From: Aerobium sp039839275
GTDB taxonomy: Bacteria; Pseudomonadota; Alphaproteobacteria; Rhizobiales; Rhizobiaceae
Assembly: GCF_039839275.1 (NCBI RefSeq)
Contig: NZ_JBDOQP010000002.1
Location: 1,054,001-1,118,000, forward strand
Direction of reading: 5' to 3'
DNA: 64,000 bases
The notes below the pieces were generated by a model. It saw only the letters and a program-made list of their open reading frames with translations, ran no database searches and was not told where the DNA came from. Both the position numbers and the translations under genes were made by a program. Positions 57,614-64,000 of this stretch are shown in pieces; within the stretch, counting starts at the first letter, position 1, and the number at the start of each line of letters is the position of its first letter.

Positions 57614-58957
57614 ATGCGTCACTTTCCCGTATCCGACCGTCCACTGAAGATCGCCGTGGTCGGAACCGGCATTTCCGGCCTGTCCGCGGCATGGCTGCTG
57701 TCGAAGCGACACGACGTCACCGTGTTCGAGGCAGACAGCCGCATCGGTGGGCATTGCCACACGATCGACACCCCGTCTGCCCCCGTCGACACCGGCTTCA
57801 TCGTCTATAACGACGCGACCTACCCGAACCTCGCGGCCTTGTTCGAGCATCTGGAGGTGCCGACCAAGGCATCCGAGATGTCGTTCGCCGTGTCAATGGA
57901 TGACGGAAAGCTCGAATATTCCGGCACCAACCTCGCCGGCCTCTTCGCCCAGCGGCGCAATCTCGCAAGCCCGCGCTTCTGGTCGATGCTGCGCGATCTT
58001 ATCCGCTTCTATCGCGCCGCACCTGCCGCCATGCGCGGGATCGAACCGTCCGCAAGTCTCGACGAATACCTCGACAGCGCCGGATTCGGTTCCGCGTTCC
58101 GCGAGGATCACCTTTATCCGATGGCGGCAGCGATCTGGTCGACACCGGCGCTGGAGATCGGCAATTATCCGGCCGTCTCTTTCATCCGGTTCTGCGAGAA
58201 TCACGGGCTGCTGAAGTTTTTCCGCCGCCCTGTGTGGCGTACCGTCGATGGTGGCAGCCGCGCCTATGTCGAAAGGCTGATCGAACCGTTCCGCGATCGC
58301 ATTCGCACCAACGCGCCAGTCACGGCGATTCGACGGGTCAACGGGGCGGTCGAGATTTCCAGCCCGGGTGCCGAGCCGGAATGGTTCGACCATGTGGTCG
58401 TCGGCGCCCATGCGGACCAGGCGGCGCGCATGTTGGCGGATGCGACCGAGGATGAGCAGCGGCTGCTCGGGACCTTCGCATATGGGCTCAACGAGACAGT
58501 GCTGCACACCGACCCGCGCCTGATGCCCCGGCGACGCAAGGTTTGGTCGAGCTGGAACTATCTGGCGCAATCGTCAGGCGGCGAGCATGGGCCGCTCAAG
58601 CCATGCGTCAGTTACTGGATGAACCGGCTGCAGGGCATTCCCGACGCCACGCCCTACTTCGTCACGCTCAGCCCGATCGTCGAGCCGGCTCCCGAACACG
58701 TGCTGTGGCGCGGCATATACGAGCACCCGCTCTTCAACGCCGCCACATTGCGCGCCCAGGAAGAAATCTGGTCGCTCCAGGGCGCGCGCAACACCTGGTT
58801 CTGCGGGTCCTATTTCGGCTCCGGCTTCCACGAGGACGCCCTGCAGGCCGGCCTCGCCGTCGCCGAGGCGCTTGGGGGCGGGCGACGGCCATGGACGGTC
58901 GAAGGCGAGTCCGACCGCCTCGTCGGCAGGCAGGCAGACGCCGCCATCACCGAATAG
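57614..58957 (+). CDS. FAD-dependent amine oxidase-like oxidoreductase (lipid desaturase-like)
   Basis: A 447-residue flavoprotein: Rossmann motif IAVVGTGISGLSAAWLLSKRHDVTVFEAD at the N-terminus, GGHCHTIDTPSAPVDTGFIVYND, and a C-terminal FAD motif around NTWFCGSYFGSGFHEDALQAGLAVAEAL. These proteins accompany DUF1365 and CFA-like methyltransferases in RpoE-ChrR regulons; related genes in Rhodobacter are needed to make furan fatty acids (desaturation or oxidation of methylated chains). Which reaction this one performs is inference. It has its own RpoE-type promoter. Confidence 0.9.
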   Translation: MRHFPVSDRPLKIAVVGTGISGLSAAWLLSKRHDVTVFEADSRIGGHCHTIDTPSAPVDTGFIVYNDATYPNLAALFEHLEVPTKASEMSFAVSMDDGKLEYSGTNLAGLFAQRRNLASPRFWSMLRDLIRFYRAAPAAMRGIEPSASLDEYLDSAGFGSAFREDHLYPMAAAIWSTPALEIGNYPAVSFIRFCENHGLLKFFRRPVWRTVDGGSRAYVERLIEPFRDRIRTNAPVTAIRRVNGAVEISSPGAEPEWFDHVVVGAHADQAARMLADATEDEQRLLGTFAYGLNETVLHTDPRLMPRRRKVWSSWNYLAQSSGGEHGPLKPCVSYWMNRLQGIPDATPYFVTLSPIVEPAPEHVLWRGIYEHPLFNAATLRAQEEIWSLQGARNTWFCGSYFGSGFHEDALQAGLAVAEALGGGRRPWTVEGESDRLVGRQADAAITE

Positions 58958-58966
58958 CTGCCCCGC

Positions 58967-59983
58967 CTAGCCCTCCTGGGCAAGGCAGGTTGTAAGCGAC
59001 GTGGTGAGATTGCGGATCAGGTCGAAATAGAGTTCCGGCCCGTCTTCGAGTTCGGCGCCGAGCGGATCGAGAACACCGCTGCGTGCCTGCGTCCCCTCGG
59101 CAACCACCGAGACGAGCCGCGGCTCGAACTGCGGCTCCGCGAAGATGCAGGTGGCGCCCAGTTCGGCAACCTTTTCCTGCATCTCGCTCAGGCGCTGGGC
59201 GCCGGGTATCGCTTCCGGGCTGACGGTGATCGAGCCCGCCGCGCTGATGCCGAAACGCTGCTCGAAATATTGATAGGCATCGTGGAAAACGACGAACCCC
59301 ATGCCGCGTATGGGGTCGAGCGCCGAGGCCGTCTCCGCCATCAGCGCGTCGAGCCTGGCGGAGACCTCTGCCGCGTTTGCCGCATAGGTGGCGGCGTTCG
59401 ACGGATCCGCTTTCGACAGCGCCTCTTCGATTTCATGGACCATGGCCTTGGCATTCATCGGGTCGAGCCACAGATGCATGTCCATGCCTTCATGGGCATG
59501 GTCTTCATGGTGGTCATGCCCCTCGTGGTCATGATCGTCATGTTCCTCGTGCGCCCCGTGGTCATGCTCACCCGCGTCGTGCGCATGATCGTGCCCGTCA
59601 TCATGGTCATGGGCTTCAAAAGCGCCTCCTTCGCGAAAGCCGAGGCGCACGATGCCGTGAGCCTGCGAGAGTTCCACGACGGCGGCGTTGGCTGCGAGCG
59701 TCTCGAGCGGACGCTGAAGGAAAGGCTCGAGCCCCTCGCCGACCCAGAAGATCAGCTTCGCCTGCTCGAGGGCGCGGGCTTCGGACGGCCGAAGCGAATA
59801 GGTATGCGGAGAGGCGGCACCCTTGACCAGCAGCTCCGGGTTCCCCACCCCTTCCATCACGGCAGACACCAGCGAATGGATCGGCTTTACCGATGCAACG
59901 ACCTCGTCGAAGGCGAATGCCGGGTACGGCATGACGGCAGCCGAGGCGAACAAGGCGGCGGCGGTGCAAAGACGAGTGTTCAT
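58967..59983 (-). CDS. znuA: Zinc ABC transporter substrate-binding protein ZnuA
   Basis: A 338-residue periplasmic zinc-binding protein. Signal peptide with LCTAAALFASAAVMPYPAFA; ligand His60 in GAASPHTYSL; a His/Asp-rich loop about residues 125-168 (HDHDDGHDHAHDAGEHDHG-type), then H170 in DMHLWLDP and a His in FVVFHDAYQYF. The loop is diagnostic of ZnuA rather than SitA. Two cysteines near the C-terminus (ATCIF and TTCLA) match the ZnuA disulphide. ATG 59983 is preferred to one at 60001. Divergent from znuC across a Zur-like box. Confidence 0.95.
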   Translation of the reverse strand: MNTRLCTAAALFASAAVMPYPAFAFDEVVASVKPIHSLVSAVMEGVGNPELLVKGAASPHTYSLRPSEARALEQAKLIFWVGEGLEPFLQRPLETLAANAAVVELSQAHGIVRLGFREGGAFEAHDHDDGHDHAHDAGEHDHGAHEEHDDHDHEGHDHHEDHAHEGMDMHLWLDPMNAKAMVHEIEEALSKADPSNAATYAANAAEVSARLDALMAETASALDPIRGMGFVVFHDAYQYFEQRFGISAAGSITVSPEAIPGAQRLSEMQEKVAELGATCIFAEPQFEPRLVSVVAEGTQARSGVLDPLGAELEDGPELYFDLIRNLTTSLTTCLAQEG

Positions 59984-60024
59984 GAGTGGCCTCTCCTGCA
60001 TGGGGCTGGAACTATCCCGATGTG

Positions 60025-60041
60025 ATGTAATGACATTACAT
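60025..60041. promoter_or_regulatory. Zur box between znuA and znuC
   Basis: ATGTAATGACATTACAT, a perfect 17-bp dyad with a single central base, in the 113-base znuA-znuC spacer. It fits the alphaproteobacterial Zur-box pattern (AT-rich dyad around ATGTTATAACAT). A weaker similar stretch, ATGCTATAACGT, follows at about 60048-60059. A single site could repress both divergent operons. Confidence 0.78.
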
Positions 60042-60096
60042 TGCGAAATGCTATAACGTGTGCGATAGCCGAGTGACAACCCCGAAACGGACACGC

Positions 60097-60948
60097 ATGC
60101 TCCAAAAATCCGCAACACCGACGCAGCAGGGTGACGTGCTCGTCAGCCTGAGAGGCGCTGGCGTCCATCGTGACGGGCGCTGGCTGGTTCGCAACGTCGA
60201 CTTCGACATCAGGCCAGGCGAGATCGTCACGCTGATCGGCCCAAACGGGTCGGGCAAGAGCACCACGGCGCGTGTCGCCATCGGCGTCGTGAAGCCCGAT
60301 GAAGGCGCGGTGGCGCGAAAGCCGAAACTGCGCGTCGGCTACGTCCCGCAGAAGCTGTCCATCGACTGGACGCTGCCGCTCACGGTGCAGCGCATGATGA
60401 CACTGACGGGCCCTCACGACGCGCCGACGATCGCGGCCGCGCTCGAGGCCGTAGGCATCGCCCATCTGGGCCGCGCGCAGGTGCAGACGCTATCCGGCGG
60501 CGAGTTCCAGCGGGCGCTTCTTGCGCGCGCGATGCTGCGCAAGCCCGACCTCCTGGTGCTGGACGAGCCAGTGCAGGGCGTCGACTTTTCCGGCGAAGTC
60601 GCCCTTTACGAACTGATCGCCCGAATCCGCGACGAGACCGGCTGCGGCATACTGCTGATTTCGCACGATCTGCATGTGGTCATGGCTGCGACCGACACGG
60701 TCATATGCCTCAACGGCCATGTTTGCTGCCGGGGCACACCACAATCAGTGGTCGCCAGCGACGAATATCGCCAGCTCTTCGGCGGGCGGGCGGCGCAGAC
60801 ATTGGCCGTCTACCGCCACGACCACGATCATACCCATTTGCCCGACGGGCGCGTCATCCACGCCGATGGCTCCGTCACCGAGCATTGCCACGCCGAGGAC
60901 GGTCATCACCACGATCACGCGCATGATGGTGCAAGCCATGCTCGATGA
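60097..60948 (+). CDS. znuC: Zinc ABC transporter ATP-binding protein ZnuC
   Basis: A 283-residue ATPase. Walker A GPNGSGKSTTARVAIG near residue 48, signature LSGGEFQRALLARAM near 135, Walker B LLVLDEPVQGVD near 155. It ends in a His-rich tail (HDHDHTHLPDGRVIHADG, then HHHDHAH), common in alphaproteobacterial ZnuC and probably zinc-binding. The start at 60097 is chosen over an in-frame upstream one at 60058 near the Zur box. It overlaps znuB. Confidence 0.95.
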   Translation: MLQKSATPTQQGDVLVSLRGAGVHRDGRWLVRNVDFDIRPGEIVTLIGPNGSGKSTTARVAIGVVKPDEGAVARKPKLRVGYVPQKLSIDWTLPLTVQRMMTLTGPHDAPTIAAALEAVGIAHLGRAQVQTLSGGEFQRALLARAMLRKPDLLVLDEPVQGVDFSGEVALYELIARIRDETGCGILLISHDLHVVMAATDTVICLNGHVCCRGTPQSVVASDEYRQLFGGRAAQTLAVYRHDHDHTHLPDGRVIHADGSVTEHCHAEDGHHHDHAHDGASHAR

Positions 60949-61747
60949 CTTCTTCAGCCGCGCCGTCATTGCCGGGGTCGGTCTCGCATTGACGACCGGC
61001 CCGCTCGGCTGCTTCATCGTCTGGCGGCGGATGGCCTATTTCGGCGATACGATGGCGCATTCGGCACTGCTGGGTGTGGCCCTCGCCTTCCTGTTCGAGA
61101 TCAACCTGACGATCGGGGTGTTCGTCGTCGCCACGCTCGCATCGCTGGCGCTTCTGGCGCTGCAGCGTCGGGGGGCGCTGTCGACGGACGCGCTGCTCGG
61201 CATCCTGTCGCATTCGACGCTTGCGCTGGGTCTCGTCATGATCGCCTTCATGACGTGGGTGCGGGTTGACCTGATGGGATTCCTGTTCGGCGATATCCTC
61301 GCGGTGTCCAGGCTCGACATCGCGATCATCTGGGCGGGCGGTGTGCTGGTGATCGGCGTTCTGGCGGTGTTCTGGAGTTCATTGCTTGCGGCAACCGTGA
61401 ACGAGGAACTGGCGCAGGCGGAGGGCATGGCCCCTGCGCGCTCGCGGCTGGTGTTCATGCTGCTGATGGCGCTGGTCATCGCGATCGCGATGAAGCTGGT
61501 GGGCGTGCTGCTGATCACTGCCCTGATGATCATTCCCGCCGCGACGGCACGTCGCTTCGCGACGACGCCTGAACAGATGGCGGTGCTGGCTTCAGTGCTC
61601 GGCGCCCTGGCGGTGGTCGCCGGGCTGTTCGGCTCGCTCGAATTCGACACGCCCTCCGGCCCGTCTATCGTGGTCGCGGCGCTCGGCCTGTTCCTTGTCA
61701 GCCTGCTGCCGTATCTTTCGCGCCGCACAACCGGAAGCCCGACATGA
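60938..61747 (+). CDS. znuB: Zinc ABC transporter permease ZnuB
   Basis: A 269-residue metal ABC-3 permease with about eight membrane segments: GPLGCFIVWRRMAYFGDTMAHSALLGVAL near residues 22-50 and MKLVGVLLITALMIIPAATARRFA in the second half. ATG 60938 overlaps the znuC stop by 11 bases; an ATG at 60926 is an alternative. The 3' end overlaps zur as ATGA. Confidence 0.93.
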   Translation: MLDDFFSRAVIAGVGLALTTGPLGCFIVWRRMAYFGDTMAHSALLGVALAFLFEINLTIGVFVVATLASLALLALQRRGALSTDALLGILSHSTLALGLVMIAFMTWVRVDLMGFLFGDILAVSRLDIAIIWAGGVLVIGVLAVFWSSLLAATVNEELAQAEGMAPARSRLVFMLLMALVIAIAMKLVGVLLITALMIIPAATARRFATTPEQMAVLASVLGALAVVAGLFGSLEFDTPSGPSIVVAALGLFLVSLLPYLSRRTTGSPT

Positions 61748-62145
61748 CGACGACGCATCCTGAACTCACTCGAAACCAGTCGCTGGTGCTCGGCGCGCTG
61801 ACGCGGGCGGAAGGGCCGCTTTCGGCCTATACCATTCTCGACAAGCTCCGGGACGACGGCTTTCGCGCGCCGCTGCAGGTCTACCGGGCGCTCGAGAAGC
61901 TGCTCGACGCGGGACTGGTGCACCGGCTGGAATCGCTCAACGCATTCGTCGCCTGCGCCCATCCCCACTGCCACACCCAGGGGCTGATCACGTTCGCGAT
62001 CTGCGAGGATTGCGGCCAGGTGGACGAGTTCTCCGACCCCGTGGTCCAGGAACGGCTGGGTGCGTGGTCCTCCGACCACGGCTTCAAGGCCGAGAAGACG
62101 ACGATCGAGATCCGCGGCCATTGCGCCGCCTGCCTCGCCGGTTGA
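61744..62145 (+). CDS. zur: Zinc uptake regulator Zur (Fur family)
   Basis: A 133-residue Fur-family repressor. Winged helix with LSAYTILDKLRDDGFRAPLQVYRALEKLLDAGLVH, then the zinc region ACAHPHCHTQGLITFAICEDCGQV and a final CxxC (HCAACLAG), giving two CxxC pairs for the structural zinc. It is the third gene of the znuC-znuB-zur operon, so Zur is expected to repress its own operon through the box upstream of znuC. Confidence 0.95.
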   Translation: MTTTHPELTRNQSLVLGALTRAEGPLSAYTILDKLRDDGFRAPLQVYRALEKLLDAGLVHRLESLNAFVACAHPHCHTQGLITFAICEDCGQVDEFSDPVVQERLGAWSSDHGFKAEKTTIEIRGHCAACLAG

Positions 62146-62146
62146 A

Positions 62147-62166
62147 CCCGGCCCCGAAGGGCCGGG
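62147..62166. terminator. Stem-loop between convergent zur and transporter genes
   Basis: A perfect 8-bp stem CCCGGCCC / GGGCCGGG with a CGAA tetraloop, directly after the zur stop and 3 bases before the transporter stop. No U-run follows; probably a weak bidirectional terminator or 3'-end stabiliser. Confidence 0.5.
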
Positions 62167-62169
62167 ACG

Positions 62170-63591
62170 TCAGAGGAAGAACAGCAGGCTCGCCAGCGCG
62201 AACACCGGCACCAGCACGGCCAGCGACCACAGCATGTAGCCGAAGAAGCTGGGCATCGCGATGCCCTGCCCGCGCGCGATCGCGTAGACCATGAAATTGG
62301 GCGCGTTGCCGATATAGGTATTGGCGCCCATGAATACCGCGCCCGCCGAGATCGCCAGCAGCGTCTGCGACAGCGTCGTCATCAGCACCTGCGGATCGCC
62401 GCCCGCCATCTCGAAGAAGACGAGGTAGGTCGGTGCATTGTCGAGGAAGGACGACAGGATACCGGTCAGCCAGAAATAGGCGACATTGTCGGGTGCGCCG
62501 TCCGCCCCGGTGACGAGCGAGACGAGCGGTGCGAAAGCGCCGTCGAGCCCCGCCTGCAGGATCGCGATCACCGGTATGATGCAGATGAAGATGCCGGCGA
62601 AAAGCTTGGCAACCTCGAGGATCGGCTCCCAGTTGAAGCCGTTGGCCTCGCGGTATTCCTTGCGCGAGATCACCAGCGAGGTAAGCGCGAGGGCAACGAT
62701 GATGACATCGCGCAACAGGTTCTGCAGCGCCAGTTCCACGCCATGCACGGTGAAATAGATTTCCGGCCGCCAGATGCCCGACATCAGGATGGCGGCAATG
62801 ACGCCGCCCAGCAACGGCAGATTGGCGAGGCCGCGCAGGCGGATGCGGGAGTCGGGCGTGGGGTCCGGCAGCGGCGGACGCGCATCTTCCCGTCGATGCA
62901 GATAGGTGTCCAGCAGGAAGAAGATGGCGAGGACGAGCCCGCCGACGAAAGCGGCCGGCAGCGCCATATGCGTCGTGGTCCAGAAGAAGTCGACGCCGCG
63001 CAGGAAGCCCAGGAACAGCGGCGGATCGCCCAGAGGCGTCAGAGAACCGCCGATATTGGAAACGAGGAAGATGAAGAAGACGATGACGTGCACATTGTGC
63101 CGCCTGTCGTCGTTTGCGCGGATGATCGGCCTGATCAGGATCATCGACGCGCCGGTGGTGCCGACTACGGACGCGAGCAAGGCACCAATCAGGAGCATGC
63201 TGGTGTTGACCAGCGGCGTGCCGTGGATGTTGCCCGAGATCAGGATGCCGCCCGAAATCGTGAACAGCGCGAACAGCAGGATGATGAAGGACATGTATTC
63301 CAGCAGCATCGTATGGAGCACGGCATAGAGCGCTTCGCCAAACCCGAAGCCGATGATGAGCGGCACGATCACGAGAGCGGCCCAGAAGCCGGCGATCTTG
63401 CCGTAATGGTGCTCCCAGAAATGCGCGAAGAACAGCGGGCCGGTGGCGATGGACAGCAGGATGCCGGCAAACGGGATTGCCCACAGCAGGGGCATCGTGC
63501 CGCCCGGCAACCCATGGGCCTCGGCAGCGAATGCGACGTCCGGCATGGCAAGCACCGCCGCCACTGCCATGATACCCTTCGCAATTCGCAT
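62170..63591 (-). CDS. NhaD/citrate-type ion transporter (putative sodium:proton antiporter)
   Basis: A 473-residue membrane protein with about twelve segments and an N-terminal hydrophobic signal-like stretch (IMAVAAVLAMPDVAFA). Ion-transporter superfamily features are a first repeat with LVSNIGGSLTPLGDPPLFLG and a second with FLDNAPTYLVFFEMAG and FMGANTYIGNAPNFM. These are the paired discontinuous-helix motifs of NhaD and CitMHS proteins. ATG 63591 is chosen; the frame is open for 135 more codons but those lack similarity. Substrate (Na+/H+ or a carboxylate) is not settled. Confidence 0.87.
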   Translation of the reverse strand: MRIAKGIMAVAAVLAMPDVAFAAEAHGLPGGTMPLLWAIPFAGILLSIATGPLFFAHFWEHHYGKIAGFWAALVIVPLIIGFGFGEALYAVLHTMLLEYMSFIILLFALFTISGGILISGNIHGTPLVNTSMLLIGALLASVVGTTGASMILIRPIIRANDDRRHNVHVIVFFIFLVSNIGGSLTPLGDPPLFLGFLRGVDFFWTTTHMALPAAFVGGLVLAIFFLLDTYLHRREDARPPLPDPTPDSRIRLRGLANLPLLGGVIAAILMSGIWRPEIYFTVHGVELALQNLLRDVIIVALALTSLVISRKEYREANGFNWEPILEVAKLFAGIFICIIPVIAILQAGLDGAFAPLVSLVTGADGAPDNVAYFWLTGILSSFLDNAPTYLVFFEMAGGDPQVLMTTLSQTLLAISAGAVFMGANTYIGNAPNFMVYAIARGQGIAMPSFFGYMLWSLAVLVPVFALASLLFFL

Positions 63592-63759
63592 CGAACGTTC
63601 CTTCTCCCGGTTTTTGCGCGGTGCCTCTCTTAGCCTCCACGTCCCATCAGGAGAAGCAAAAAATTGGTGAGGCTGGATGGCGTCGGGACCAACGACGCCC
63701 TTTGCCTTTGGGCGCGAAGCGATTATTAAGCGGCTGAACAGGCAATTGGAGAGCCAGCG

Positions 63760-64000
63760 ATGACCGTCGTCACAAAGGTCCCCCCGCTCGTCACCGTCTT
63801 CGGCGGGTCGGGCTTCCTCGGCCGCCAGGTGGTGCGTGCGCTGGCCCGGCGCGGATACCGCGTGCGCGTCGCTGTCCGCAACCCCAATCTCGCCGGCCAC
63901 CTCCAGCCGCTTGGCAATGTAGGGCAGATCCAGGCGGTGCAGGCCAACCTGCGCGCGCGTTGGTCGGTCGATCGCGCCGTGCAGGGCGCCGACCATGTCG
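63760..64000 (+). CDS. Complex I NDUFA9-like NAD-binding protein (partial)
   Basis: The first 80 codons of a gene that runs off the right edge. Rossmann motif VTVFGGSGFLGRQVVRALARRGYRVRVAVRN is followed by AGHLQPLGNVGQIQAVQANLR, which matches the short-chain reductase-like NDUFA9 subunit family of complex I in Alphaproteobacteria. Start ATG 63760 has GGAGAG upstream. Divergent from the transporter gene; the 168-base gap shows nothing else I can assign. Confidence 0.85.
   Translation, partial: MTVVTKVPPLVTVFGGSGFLGRQVVRALARRGYRVRVAVRNPNLAGHLQPLGNVGQIQAVQANLRARWSVDRAVQGADHV

Overview
The window is a GC-rich alphaproteobacterial chromosome segment. It most resembles the order Hyphomicrobiales (Rhizobiales), probably Phyllobacteriaceae/Mesorhizobium-like. 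This is inferred from the ureDAJBC-EFG layout, the mur-sitABCD divergon, an alpha-r7-type small RNA beside polA, an RpoE-ChrR photo-oxidative stress operon, and GntR/LacI-controlled CUT1 sugar transport clusters. I see no insertion sequence, phage, CRISPR array, tRNA or rRNA. Gene density is very high, with many 4-base stop/start overlaps (ATGA, GTGA, TTGA).

Layout. 1-1.5 kb: the 3' end of a D-Ala-D-Ala carboxypeptidase gene, then a D-lyxose isomerase and a small-molecule kinase. 1.5-9.7 kb: a minus-strand urease locus (ureD-A-J-B-C, a monooxygenase-like gene, a GST gene, ureE-F-G, a class II aldolase), interrupted by one opposite-strand gene for a predicted exported protein between ureB and ureC. 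9.8-15.7 kb: a second GST, a sitABCD-type Mn/Fe importer with its divergent Fur-family regulator (Mur), an Rrf2 regulator with four clustered cysteines, and a small membrane protein. 15.7-22.9 kb: an acyltransferase, an RNase D-like exonuclease, an M20 peptidase, an sRNA candidate, polA and a LysE exporter. 22.9-33.7 kb: a ten-gene minus-strand carbohydrate unit (CUT1 importer, two TIM-barrel isomerases, Gfo/Idh oxidoreductase, aldo-keto reductase, GH43 glycosidase, rpe). A LacI regulator faces it, with matching palindromic operators on both sides; gnd follows. 36.7-47.5 kb: an FAA-family hydrolase and an amino-sugar cluster (two NagR/HutC regulators, two SIS proteins, nagA, an FGGY kinase, a second CUT1 importer).

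47.6-50.5 kb: an ECF sigma/RskA anti-sigma pair followed by fasciclin and DUF4394 exported proteins. 50.6-59 kb: a photo-oxidative stress region. Five coupled genes (rpoE-chrR-DUF1295-cfa-like methyltransferase-unknown membrane protein) are flanked by a DUF2147-photolyase-DUF1365 operon, a DUF2177 gene and a flavin amine oxidase gene. Four divergent promoters share the form TGAtCC-N18-TA, so the region reads as one RpoE regulon for DNA repair and membrane-lipid modification. 59-62 kb: a Zur-controlled zinc importer (znuA divergent from znuC-znuB-zur) with a perfect 17-bp dyad between them. 62-64 kb: an NhaD/citrate-type ion transporter and the start of a complex I NDUFA9-like gene.

Start codons were chosen by Shine-Dalgarno spacing, family length and overlap with the upstream gene; uncertain ones are flagged. 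Family calls come from recognising motifs by eye, without database searches.
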